Assembly (NCBI GenBank): GCA_009746045.1
Contig: RPFO01000017.1
Span: 382,501 to 440,000, forward strand
Reading direction: 5' to 3'
From: Mesostigma viride
Taxonomy: Eukaryota; Streptophyta; Mesostigmatophyceae; Mesostigmatales; Mesostigmataceae
DNA: 57,500 nucleotides
Shown: positions 22,445 to 33,700 of the stretch, piece after piece
Position numbering within the stretch: position 1 is the first letter of the stretch
How the letters are laid out: the number at the start of each line of letters is the position of its first letter
Position numbers and translations under genes: made by a program
The notes under the pieces: model-generated
What the model saw: the letters and a program-made list of their open reading frames with translations, nothing else
Told to the model about the DNA's origin: nothing
Databases searched by the model: none

Positions 22445-25400
22445 TCACACCATGCCCCTCTTCTTGAACTCGTTGTACATGGCGGTGCCCATCTTGGCGG
22501 GGGACTCAACCACCACCACCCCCGCAGCTTTTAGGCTGGCGATCTTGTCCCCTGCGCCTCCCTTGCCGCCCGCGATGATGGCTGTCATCGACAGCAAGCG
22601 AGCAGAGCCACAGAGCCACGATGCACAACAGCAGAGCGTCACAACCAGTGGCTAGCAATGGGAAGTGTAGCCGCTTCCTCCCAGGAACAAACTTGGTTGG
22701 TTCGCCAGAATAAGGAGATTCAGTGGGCTGCGATGATGGTGAAAGTGACACACCAATAGATTGCACCAACCTGCGAAAGGAATGCCACCTGGATGTGGGT
22801 AGCTGGTGGATACGCAAACTTGGCTAGTGGAAACGCCCCAGCCAGCATTTCCTATCTGTCCACGTGGTCCCCTATGTGCACACACCACTAGGTTACACCG
22901 GAATCACCCATTTCCTATCTGTCCACGTGGTCCCCTAACACACCACTAGGTTAGACCGGAATCACCAGGATGCATGTGTGAGGGCAGTGAAAAGCAAAGA
23001 GCTGGTGGGAGACAGTACCTTCCCTGCAAACTGATGGAATGCATCCATTCTCTACTTGCCGTCCGCGATCGAATGCCACGTGTGCCCGGTGCATACTGGC
23101 CGGGAGGACCTGGCATGCCACGGCAACCACGTCAAGCCCTCCCCTGCCCTGCCCTGCCAACCCCACCCCTGCCCAGACACACAGCTGCATAGCAATAATG
23201 CCACCTGTAATCCGCCGGCAATCGTATCCCCCGTGCTCCCTGCCCAGGTAGGTGTGACGCCCCTACAGACATGGCCCCAGTAGCCACCAGCCTTTCCATG
23301 GCCACATCCGCATACATGCAATGAGAGATGTGATGCAGGCACCCAGCACCCTTCCTCCCCCCCCTCCCCCCCCCCCCCTCCTCCCTCCCTCCCTCCCTCC
23401 CTCCCTCCCTCCCTCCCTCCCTCCCTCCCTCCCTCCCTCCCTCCCTCCCTCCCTCCCTCCTCCCTCCCTCCCTCCCTCCCTCCCTCCCTTCCTCCCTTCC
23501 TCCCTTCCTCCCTTCCTCCCTCCCTCCCTCCCTCCCTTCCTCCCTTCCTCCCTTCCTCCCTTCCTCCCTTCCTCCCTTCCTCCCTTCCTCCCTTCCTCCC
23601 TTCCTCCCTTCCTCCCTTCCTCCCTTCCTCCCTTCCTCCCTTCCTCCCTTCCTCCCTTCCTCCCTTCCTCCCTTCCTCCCTTCCTCCCTTCCTCCCTTCC
23701 TCCCTTCCTCCCTTCCTCCCTTCCTCCCTTCCTCCCTTCCTCCCTTCCTCCCTTCCTCCCTGCCTTGCTGCATTATCACATCGGGTGCAGCACACATAGG
23801 CGGCACCGTACCTCCCGCGTGACCCATGCGCCGTCCTGGTGGCGCCGTCAAACCAGCGATGAACGACACAACCGGCTTGGTAGTGCCGCTCGCCTGAGGG
23901 GGGCGGGCGACAGCACAGTGTCCCACAACACAACGTCAGCCGCATGGGCAGAGACGGGTTTGGAGTTGCTCGGAAATGGTTATGGTGGACTCAAGTGCAA
24001 AGGAGTGCCTGCCATGATCTTTCCATCTTCTACTTGTCCCGCGCACCATATCCTTTATTTAGCCCACGTATTTAACGGATCGCAGCCAGCAGAGACCACC
24101 CTCAACGGCTGCACTTCGCATCTGATGGTGGGGTCCGTCATCCATCATCCCAGAGCGGCACCAAAACGCCTGGTCACATGTCACACTGGTCCCAACCACC
24201 AGGCATCTGCATCAAGGTGTGTCGGTGCTCGGGCGTGCCCGCACTGCCAGGGTGCATGGCGCGGGATGCCCAACATCCCACACGGGGAACCGGCAAATGT
24301 ATGTACGGGGCCTGATGGATATACCTACAGAGTCTGATGGATATACCTACGGATGAATGTACCTACGGACATATCACATGTCCGTCGACCGTGCTTGAAA
24401 CTACCACGAGCATGCACACACAAGCGGGCCCGCAGACCTGAGCGCGATGCGCTAGCAACCCAGTGCACTGTGACTCCCAAGCAACTCGTGTACGTGAGTC
24501 TGTACAGATAAAGCCCATGCCCACCTCCTGCACTCCCGTCGATGAACCTATGTAAACCGTCCATGCTACCTGAACCCACCTTGGTGAACGAATCCACTAC
24601 CTACCCCCGAACTCACACTAACACCCTATCCCACCACCCACCTTGATGAACTCACACGAACAACCCAACCCATCCATTCCCCACCTTGATGAACTCGGCC
24701 GCCTCCTCCTCCGCCGTGCCCCCGATCTCACCGATAAGCACGATGCCTGCGCGTGCGGACGGGAAGTGACCCGCAACCGAAAAGGGAAGGAGAGATGCGT
24801 TTCGGCCATAGGGTGCAGGGGCCGCAATGAGGGAGCAGACACCAGGGGGTGTGGGGCGGCAGTTGATCCACCGCGTGTGGCAGTATCAACTGAGTGGTGT
24901 GTCCCAAGCCACCGCTTCCAAGACATGCCATGAGCCATGCTCTAAGCTGTACTCCCAATAAAACAATAACAACCTCACTCCCATCAAATAATATTTGCAG
25001 CAACACACACTACCAACAGGAATCAAGACAAACAAAGTTCAGAAAACTGCATGCAGGCAGCAAAGATGCATGCAAGGGGGTTTGTAATTATTAAAATGCC
25101 GATGTGTGAGCAAAGAAGCTGCCGTCTGGCGGCATAAGATACTAGACATGGCTACACAGGCAGTGATGGAGATATAGGTATCACCGAGCACCCTATAGAT
25201 CGAGGCACATCACGCGCCCATTCACTGCTGCTTCCAGAACACCCCATCGTTAACCCAGCGCGCTCCCCAGCACAGGCCACCCCCCTGGGGCATTCCAACA
25301 GGGGCTCCATGTACTCACCAGCTTGCCACGTTCCACGACAGCACACAAACACACACGCGCACATGCATGCGCACACTCACCCTCTGTCTGTGGGTCGGCC

Positions 25401-28400
25401 ACAAACTTGTCCAGCACGTCCACAAAGTTGGTGCCGTTGAAGGGGTCGCCGCCGATGCCCACGCACGTGGACTGGCCTAGGCCCACGTTGGTCGTTTGGA
25501 ACACCTGGCACAAGGGGAGGGGGGGAGTTGTGGAGCGGAAGGGTACAAGCAGGGTGTGGATGAGAAAAGGGGTCCCAACCCCTCCCCTGATCTAGAAAAG
25601 GTTGGCCTATCAACCATCGCATATATGCCGGTGCCGCCGCCCCCGCCAGCCCCCCTCCCTCCTCCCCTCCCCCCCCCCCCTCCCCCTCCCCTCCTCCCCC
25701 TCCCCCTCCCCCTCCCCTCCCCCTCCCCTCCCCCTCCCCCTCCCCTCCCCCTCCCCCTCCCCCTCCGCCGCCCCCGCCGCCGCCCCGCCGCCGCCCCTGC
25801 CCCCGCCCCCGCCCCCGCCCCCGCCCCCGCCGCCGCCGCTGCCGCCGCCGTCGGCACTGCCACCCCCAGCACCCCAGCACCCCCAGCACCCCCAGCACCC
25901 CCAGCACCCCCAGCACCCCCAGCACCCCCAGCACCCCCAGCACCCCCAGCACCCCCAGCACCCCCAGCACCCCCATCACGGATTCCTGGCACATGGCAGG
26001 CGGGCGCATGTCTGACCCATGGACCCTGTCCCCCAGTGTGAAGCTCCTCCCAAAAATGCTGGCTCATGTCACCCCATAACATACATGTTTGCGCCCTATG
26101 TACACAATTCCACGCATCCCCATTTCCTGATTAAATCATTCACACTCACATGCTCCTACCCCATTCCTTACGTCACGGCATGGCACACATGCGATGTGGG
26201 CGACATGGACATCCACCGAACACAGGTGGGTGGGGTGTGGGGGACGGGTGCACGCACGACCATGGGCATGGCGGCACCCTTGTCTTCACGAAAGAGTGGC
26301 TGCGCATGCGTCCAAGGGTGAGTGGCTTCCCTCACCGCTTCGTACGTGAGCGTGCCGGAGCGCGAGACCACCCCCACACGGCCCGGCTTGTGGATGTAAC
26401 CGGGCATGATGCCGATCTTGCATGCGCCTGGCTTGATGATGCCGGGGCAGTTGGGGCCAATCAGGCGCGTGCGGGTCTGGGACTTCAGGGCGGACTTGAC
26501 ACGCACCTGGCAGGGGGGCCATACCAGCACAGGGACCCGGGCAAAGGGGGTGGGGGGAGAAATTTGACGTGTTAGGCCAGGCTTTGCGTAGGCGACGACT
26601 CCGACCGCATCTGATGTGGAAAGGGAGGGGGGGTGATCCTCGACAAAGAGTGGAGGGGGACAAGCCCCCTCCCCCCCCCAGTCGATACATCAGGGGCCAT
26701 GCATGGTGTCAAGGAGACAACCAGCTAATGGTACGCTTGCAGGGCCAACGGTCACATGGGACCAGGTGACACATGCGTGGCAACCGAGGGAAGGAGGGGC
26801 ATGGCAGGAATTATGGTTGGGTCGGTTACTGGTTTTAGCCCATCAGTACCGGAACCGGTTCTTGCCCTCGGCTACCGGTACCGGTATCGGTTACCGGGCG
26901 AGGCAATCGGTACCGGTACCGGTTACCGTCGGTTACCGGTACCGGTACCCAATGGAATGAACTGAAGGCTGAAGGCTAAGTCCAGTGCTAGTAGTACTCG
27001 TTACCATCGGTTACCGGTACCAATTACCATCGGTTACCGGTACTGGTTACCATATTCCTGTCTGAAATACTGACGAAATCCTTGCCGAGCCAGGGCCGGG
27101 CTGGTTGTTGGCACTTGCAGCGCCGAAGTAACCGGTAACCGAGAGGCAACCGAGTACCTCGGTTACCTTGGTTAGCCTTCGTTACCGGTACCGGTTACCA
27201 GGGAGGCCGTCCGTTACCGGTATCGGTACTACCGGTACCCGGTTCCGGTAACCGACCCCTCGGTTACCCCCCGGTAACCGACCCAACCCTAGAAGGAATG
27301 CTCGGGCCATGCGGCACTTGGAATTGGGGCATTTGGCAGGGGAAGGATGCAAGTGATGCACCACGCTGCCTGCGCCATCAGGCGATGCAAACTAAGGCGA
27401 GTACAAAGGCGAAAATGCAAACTAAGGCGCAGTGTGTGGGCGAGCTCCACTCTGGCTGCGGGCGCGTCGAGGTGAGTGGTGTCGAGTCAAGGAGGCCAAA
27501 CGCAAGGAGGCAACAAAAAGGCTCATCATCGGGAGACCTTGGGAGGGGGTAGGAGAGGGGGGTGGGTAGGAGAGGGAGTGGCTAGGAGAGGGAGGGGGTT
27601 GGAGAGGGGGGGGATAGGAGAGGGAGGGGGTAGGAGAGGGTGTGTGTGGAGAGGGAGGGGGTAGGGGAGGGGGGGGGGGGATAGGAGAGGGAGGGGAAAC
27701 AGGGGGAAGCCTAGCTCATAGACACGACATTTCAGGTTGTGCACATGGTTGTACGTGAGACGCTAGTTAGCGCAGATTTTGGCGCATCTGTCAGCTAGTG
27801 GGAACGATTCCATCTAATGAATGCTAATAGATATGGAGCTCAACCACGATGTTATTTGATGCCTGACGCCGTACCATGTCATGCTGGGGAATACCCTCCG
27901 TAATGCACACGACCAGGTCTAGCTCTGCCTCCATGGCTTCCATGATGGCAGCGGCCGCGAAAGGAGGTGGCACATAAATAGCGGTGGCGTTGCAGCCGGT
28001 AGCCTTCTTGGCGTCGGCGACGGTGTTGAAGACAGGCAGGCCCAAATGCTCCTTGCCGCCTTTGCCTGGTGTGACACCGCCAACCTGCACAGTGTCGTAC
28101 CCAAGCACGGCCACAATTGCATGCACATCAAAACCCCAGAAGCACGGGCATAGTGCGATTCACACGCACTGCCCACCTAAACGACGCGGCTGACTGCCTC
28201 CTCAGAGCCTTGCTTCTGCAGCATTCCCCTGCCCTCGTTGTATAAAATCTTGCCGCGAAACGAGCACAGAGACTAACTTCTCCGATTTCTGGCTGCAGCG
28301 GTGGCTGCACTCTCCCCCCTGGCCCATGCACTCAACTCTATTGGAAACCATCGCCGTTGACAGAATGAGCCGGCTATCAGCACGGCGTTAGCCCGGCAAT

Positions 28401-28584
28401 CAGAACGACTTCTGCCACGTACCATTTTCGTTCCGTACTCAATTGCCTGTTTGGTGTGGAAAGTGCCATTCTTTCCAGTAAAGCCCTGGCAAATTACTTT
28501 TGTATTGGCATCGACGAACACAGCAGGTGCAGAGGTGGACAGACTCCGGCGGAAAGCGGAATACAGGGCCGTCAGTCCTCTCAT
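22445..28584 (-). CDS. SUCLG1: Succinyl-CoA ligase (ADP/GDP-forming) alpha subunit, mitochondrial
   Basis: Seven exons, 28584-28423, 28084-27875, 26506-26336, 25504-25381, 24746-24685, 23893-23812 and 22581-22445, encode 315 residues. All introns are GT-AG and all phases agree. The enzyme couples succinyl-CoA to succinate conversion with substrate-level phosphorylation in the TCA cycle, as an alpha-beta complex. The short Arg/Ser-rich N-terminus ([20 protein letters not shown]) looks like a mitochondrial presequence. The CoA-binding fold follows ([28 protein letters not shown]), then IGPNCPG and [10 protein letters not shown]. The phosphorylated histidine is H268 in [17 protein letters not shown]. 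Length is slightly below human SUCLG1. The start is the first ATG consistent with the presequence; an in-frame TTG lies just upstream. Introns hold unusual arrays: pure pyrimidine, CACCCCCAG, TACCGG and GGGAGG repeats. The donor of exon 5 is duplicated twice in its intron. Confidence 0.95.
23349..23761. repeat. 413-bp uninterrupted polypyrimidine/polypurine tract
   Basis: On the plus strand every base is C or T. The left part is C-rich, then (CCCT)n at about 23386-23490, then (TTCCTCCC)n to the end. It lies in the last intron of the succinyl-CoA ligase gene, so the nascent RNA is a pure purine (GGGAGGAA) run. Such mirror-symmetric tracts favour H-DNA triplexes and, on the G strand, quadruplexes. 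Confidence 0.95.
24580..24690 (-). repeat. Duplicated donor junctions of ligase exon 5
   Basis: The exon end GAGTTCATCAAG followed by GTGGG (exon boundary 24685) is copied at 24641 (GAGTTCATCAAG, GTGGGTGG) and in diverged form at 24580 (GTTCACCAAG, GTGGGTT). Reading past the first donor meets a TGA within 11 codons, so the outermost copies are decoys rather than coding. Confidence 0.8.
25640..25978. repeat. C-rich tract followed by a 9-bp CACCCCCAG array
   Basis: CCCCTCCCC and CCCCCGCC runs cover about 25650-25850. About 12 copies of CACCCCCAG then follow at 25868-25975. It lies in the third intron of the ligase gene; in the transcript it reads as G-runs (CTGGGGGTG), a sequence type that can form RNA quadruplexes. 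Confidence 0.9.
26820..27290. repeat. Palindromic TACCGG/GGTTACC repeat cluster
   Basis: Dozens of imperfect TACCGG, GGTAACC and GGTACC words fill two blocks (26860-26950 and 27000-27290) in the second intron of the ligase gene. Units are self-complementary (for example TACCGGTA and ACCGGT), so both strands can fold. The unit is not a simple tandem period, unlike the other arrays. Confidence 0.85.
27535..27705. repeat. Purine-rich GGAGAGGGAGGGGGTA array
   Basis: Irregular repetition of GGAGAGGGAGGGGGTAGGAG and shorter variants in the second intron of the ligase gene, just inside exon 2. The plus strand is almost all purine plus T, and G-runs of 3-10 are frequent. Confidence 0.85.
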
Positions 28585-28825
28585 GGTGACAGTCCCTCGC
28601 AATTGGGCCGTCTCACCAGGCCCTTTGCCACCTTAGTGCCGTTTTTCCTCGTCGCCGTCGCGCCTTTTTACTGTTGTGTTCCTGGGCACTGACAGCGTGC
28701 AAGGTTTAGGCAGCCATACTTTGTCCGCTTGCATCGTCGCAGGCTGGCCTGCCAACCGCCCGGCGCCCAACCGTTGCGGCAGAGCAGCTGGTATCTGCAG
28801 GGTCCAAACCATGAACCGACGTACA
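28585..28825. promoter_or_regulatory. Putative promoter/5' region of the ligase gene
   Basis: The 240 bases between the start codon at 28584 and the inverted-repeat element at 28826. No TATA box could be assigned with confidence. Location alone supports the call. Confidence 0.3.
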
Positions 28826-29001
28826 GTTGAGTTGAGTTGAGTTGAGTTTATTCCCGCGCCGGCGTACCGACAGGGTTATTAATAGTTGATCCAACGGTAT
28901 GGTGCATTTTAGTGTGGACAGTGGAACGTGTCCACACGTACTTTGCCGTAACCCTGTCGGTACTGTACGCCGGCGCGGGAATAAACTCAACTCAACTCAA
29001 C
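28826..29001. mobile_element. 176-bp MITE-like element with about 50-bp terminal inverted repeats
   Basis: The left arm starts GTTGAGTTGAGTTGAG and continues TTTATTCCCGCGCCGGCG and ACCGACAGGGTTA. The right arm is its inverse, with one fewer GTTGA unit and a 4-base insertion. GTAC is present on both outer sides (28821-28824 and 29002-29005 region), a candidate target duplication. It has no coding capacity and lies upstream of the succinyl-CoA ligase start. Confidence 0.75.
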
Positions 29002-29003
29002 GT

Positions 29004-29730
29004 ACTTTGCTGAGTTGGCTCGACCAGGGCCCAGTGGGCACGCGCGCGAGCCGCCAATGCCCTGGCCGGGCGGCGTGACAGCATGAGCCACCACATACGC
29101 ACCACACAACCTACCACAACGTACACATTAATTTTGGACTCATTCTGGATTCGTCTCGGTCACTTGCAGTCATTGAGTGATTGTCTCAATCTTGCCAGTG
29201 AAACAAGTTTGCTGTTGAATATCTTACCAGTAAATTTGGGGATCATTTCATGTTTTTGCGTAGTCGCCGACCGGGTCAGGACTTCATCATGCATGACCGG
29301 CTCCGACTTGAGAATTATGTCTTGTCCACCTTAGTGACCTTACCCTCACTTGCTGACGAACTAGGCCTGACTACACTGCCGGCATGCACGGGCGTTAATC
29401 ATGGTTGCACGTAAAAAAAAAAAAAATCGATCCCCGGTTTGCACGTTCGCATGGTTGAGGCCTTGAGGGGGGTTCCGATCACTACAGTACAAGCGCCCCG
29501 CCGCCGCATTGCTGGACCCTGCAGGGCCTTTTCATATTCCTCACGAGTTAGTCTTGCACACACGCAATCTGCCTATACAATCGGAACTCAACACCAAGGG
29601 GCAAGACAGGATACTAGGATACACTTTCTCTACTAAAGTCAGAACGAAGTGTCAGGGTCCGGCCAGGCGGGGAGGCACAATTTGGATCGAGAATCCAACT
29701 CGATACTCAGCCTGAACAGGAACCATGTGA
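29004..29730. other. Intergenic stretch
   Basis: Nothing recognisable. Position 29414-29426 is a short A run. Open frames of 60-85 codons have no family resemblance. Confidence 0.45.
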
Positions 29731-29731
29731 T

Positions 29732-29871
29732 GTGAGACAGACCATGTTAGGTAAGTGAGTAACTTGAGTGTCACGCGCATGGGCATGCCACGGTTAGCAT
29801 AGTACTCCGTGGCATGCCCATTTTGCGTGTGACACGCAAGTTACTCACTTACCAAATATGGTCTGTCTCAC
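29732..29871. repeat. Near-perfect 140-bp hairpin
   Basis: A left arm of about 62 bases (GTGAGACAGACCATG ... GGGCATGCCACGG, 29732-29793) pairs with the right arm 29807-29871, around a loop of about 13 bases. Only a few mismatches or single-base bulges occur. It could be a MITE reduced to its two arms, or a transcribed foldback that would make a Dicer substrate. No second copy is seen in the window. Confidence 0.8.
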
Positions 29872-30774
29872 TTCATAATATGCTTATCTCATTAGAAAAA
29901 AATTACACGACAGTTACAAATATCGTCTGCATCATGCCCCAACCATGTAGTCACTAGAGGGGGATATATAATCCTCATCCCTGATCCGAGCTGGCCTCTA
30001 CTGCAATTGTCTAGATCTCGGCTATCCTCAGGGGCAATTATAACCTCCACCTGCTGACTTCTACCCTGGCTAGCAATGGGCCGCGGGGCCCGTGGGAAGA
30101 AAACAGGAGCCTGCCCCTCAGGAAGGTGCTTATCGCAGAGGGCAGCCCATTTCTCCTTGTCTATCATGGGGGTGCGGAGACAACTATTCTTGGACCATAT
30201 ATTTAAAGATTCTTGAGCGAGTACTGAAAAACTTGTCCAGGACCCAGAACTAGTGATGGACGTCAGTAACGCATGCATAATTTGAACCATCTTGTACACC
30301 ATTAATCCTAGGGTGATCGTAACTCAGTCTGGATGTATAATACTCGAAAGTTCCTAACGTAAAGTTCTACCAACGGCTAGATTGGTCCCTAGGTTTACCC
30401 CTAAATGCATGCATGCATGTTGGAACTTATTACGCATAGATCAGTACCTCAATGTAACAATCATGGTTGTCTCCTTGATCATAAATACGTATAAAATGCA
30501 TTCAGTTTTCACTGTTACAGCCAGCAGCGCATATGAAGGGCAATTAAACTTAATTCAGTTGATTAATGAGGGCATTTCAAGGTTTCATCTGATTCACAGC
30601 AGCGCATTACTGGCCGGTGTCGGCAAAGGCACCCCTTCAACATCACTACCAGGCCGAGACAGCAAGCTATTGATGAGCTCCGAGCAAGGCCAAGCACTTC
30701 CCCAAAAAATATTTACAAAAGAATAATACGAATAAAATTAAGTCAACCGAGCAGGTACGTTGTCTCAAATGGGT
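29872..30774. other. 3' flank of the LOV-ABCG gene
   Basis: A minus-strand open frame of 136 codons (29892-30302) has no recognised domain. The motif GGTTGTCTCCTTGAT at 30465-30479 is a copy of the dispersed repeat seen at 14939-14953. Confidence 0.45.
30713..30717 (-). promoter_or_regulatory. Candidate TGTAA polyadenylation signal
   Basis: TGTAA on the minus strand, about 58 bases past the stop codon of the LOV-ABCG gene. TGTAA is the usual green-algal polyadenylation signal. The motif is short, so chance occurrence is possible. Confidence 0.45.
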
Positions 30775-33700
30775 TTACTTGTTGCGAGCCCGCAGGCACC
30801 AGTACCCCCACAGCCTGAATATGAAAAACATTCCTATCAAAACAATGACATCAACAAACACGCTGTCCCTGATGTCTGTGACGTTGTCAAGCGCGGGCAA
30901 ATCTGCCAAGTCGCAGCGCTGGCCCACGCCGCATTCGTACGTCTCGACGTTGCCGTAGTTGATCTTGAGAGCGGCGTTGAAGTTGTAGTAGATGAACGAC
31001 AGGTACTTAATCCACGAGATCCAGCCAGGCGTGTTCTGCACGTCGGAATCGCAAGGCAGCGCACACGTGGGGGAATCAAGACAACATGCATGGGTACTGT
31101 GAGACATGGCAAACATTATGAGGCATTACACAAGGGAGGATTGGAGCACAGCCAACATCCATAGAAACATGCAACAGTCTTGAAAAGTAGAGCCAAGCCT
31201 CAATACCAAGTTCCAGGGCAACCTAGTTATGTGATATTACTGAGACTGGTCTCATTTCACTGAGTAAAGATAACAGCCTTGGTACATGCCATATACCGGG
31301 AGAAAGGTCTTGCCCATTATTTAAGACTGTGGCCCGGACAAACCAAGGTGGCCACGGACGGTAGCAGGTCGGCACCTGCTGCCACGAAACACCGGCTACA
31401 CACTCACCGCGACGTAGTAGCCTCCTGAGAGCATGACCGCCAGCATGCCGACGGACGCGACGGTGGTGCCCTTCTTGGGGTCGGAAAAGGCTGCGCCGAT
31501 GGTCAAGCCGAGGGACTGCGGAGGATGCCGGTAAAGACATGCAGGATGCAATCGGCGACCAACACCCATGGTAAGCGGCGTCACACAGGCAGGCAAGTGT
31601 CCCAAGAGATGTTTGAAATACTATCGGCCCTTGTCGAATGTTGAGAATGACGTACATGTGTAAATGCAGTCGAGGAAAATCTCAGCGCAGACCGTGCCAC
31701 TAAACAAAGCTGCCCAACTGCTTTGCATAAAGTACCTGCACCAACTCCTACACTATTCCAAACAGTAAACCTGCATGCCCTTCAGTCATCCGTCATCTGT
31801 GCCCTCTTGTCTTCATTCCCCTTCGGTCATCCCTTGCCCTCTGTTCCCTGCACATGCAAGCGGCACACTGGGCCCATATCTCCAGCACACTTCCTTAACT
31901 TTTTTTTCCATACGGATATCCACCCTCTGTTCCCACCTGCGCCACCAGCACGTTGAGCAGCAGCAGCGCCCAGGTGGCGAAGAAGCGGCCCGCTTTCGGG
32001 TTGAGGCCAACCATCCTGCGCGCCCACAAGGGATGACGTCGTGAGGGGGGGTCAACACAGGCGCATGAGGGCGCGAGGGCGCATGAGGGAGTGAGGGACA
32101 TGAGGGCGAGAGTGATATGAGGGCGCGAGGACATAAGGGCGAGAGGACCACATAGAGAGGTTGAGGCCCACCACCCTGCGCGCACAAGGGAGGCACATGG
32201 GACAGGTACATAGGGGCGAGAGAGGCGAATAAGAGGGTACAACAGACGCATGAGGGGGTACACGCTCCTGTTGCGGCTCATGGCCCATGTCTCCACCCAC
32301 CTTCACCTTCCGCTGCCAACAGAGACAGCCAGGCATGGCCCTCAAGAGCCTACAGCTTCGCAGGAGACTCGCCTAGGCTGTAACAGCCCCTGCGCTGCTC
32401 TCACACTATATTTCTCTTTCGTTTTGTTGATTTTACCTCGCTCACCAGTAGTCGACGAGGATGAATAGGCGAGACTGTATGGGCTGGGCATGACCAACTC
32501 CAGCAACACTGCCGTACAGCCCAAGTAGTATGTAGGCCTTGCTCACCAGTACTCGACGAGGATGTAAAGGCTGGGCATGACCAGCTCCAGCGGCAGGTCG
32601 GCCACCGTGCGCGCCATGAAGTAGGCGCTGACGGGGTACATGCCACTCTTGCGCTCCTTGACAAAGATGACACGCTCCTGCACAGATGGAAAGAAAAAGG
32701 GGGGGGGGGGAGGGGCAAAGTGGGGGCCGAGGAGCCGGCGACCCACGCAGTCGGCGGTCACCCAAGTTAGCAGCGGTTACGTGAACACCAGGTGGTTGGA
32801 TGCACGCGGCGGTAGGGACGCGGTGGACTAAGCCACGGGGAGTGCAGGAAATGCGGGCAAGGGGTGTGGTATGCAAGGGGAAACGTGGTTGAATAATTGC
32901 CACCTGCAAACTGTTTTGTTGATAGGCAAAAAGAACATATACAGCAACGACCAGAAATACCAGTACCAAAAGGGGAGCGGAGGGGTGAGGGGAGGGGGGA
33001 CGGGAGGGGGGAGGGGAGGGGAGGGGTGAGGGGAGGGGGGAGGGGAGGGGTGAGGGGAGGGGTGAGGGGAGGGGGTGAGGGGAGGGGAGGAGGAAGGTGA
33101 GCTGGGAGGGGGGGGGATGCGGAGGGAAATCCGCTTAGTCCACTATTTGGGAGGGGGCGAAGGTGAGAACACACAGGCATGCCTCATGACGCATGTCATG
33201 AGTTTGTTGTGTAAATGTGGCAGGCACCATATGAGCATGTGCCGGCATCCAGCATGGTTATGTACCATGGCTATACTCATGGCTATGTATCGATGAAAAA
33301 GAATATTACAGCGAATAGGCGATAACGCTGGCATGCGCCGGGACGGCTGCGTACCGATGGGAAAGTGAAGATGGCGGAGAAGAGTGGGAAGAACCCCCAG
33401 AATACGCCGTTGAAGAACAAGAGCCCGACTGTGTCGTTGACGCCATGCGCGGTGCCGTCATCGCTGTTGAACCAGAGCATGCCGCAGATGAGGGCGATTG
33501 AGAGCACGTTGAAGAGGCGCAGGGAGCCAAAGGTCTCGAACCGCCGCTCTAATACAGACCGCTGCGCCAGATAGGTCACCTGCTTGGTCCACTTGACCAG
33601 CCAGTGGTCCTGCTTGTGGACCACCGGCGCCGCGCCCGTGCGTCGCAGCGTGGTCATCGTCTGTTGGTGCTCGAGCTGCAGGTCGGCCAGGGTGCGCTTC

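Noticed and set aside
23052-24337. Frames of 264-338 codons through the pyrimidine tract
   Set aside because: Ser/Leu/Pro or Gly/Arg/Glu repeats from the simple sequence inside an intron.
25377-26082. Gly-, Pro- and Ala-repeat frames in the C-rich array
   Set aside because: Intronic simple sequence; the ligase exons on either side splice in frame without it.
29892-30302. 136-codon minus-strand frame downstream of the LOV-ABCG gene
   Set aside because: No recognisable domain or start context; could be a relic, but there is no evidence to call it.
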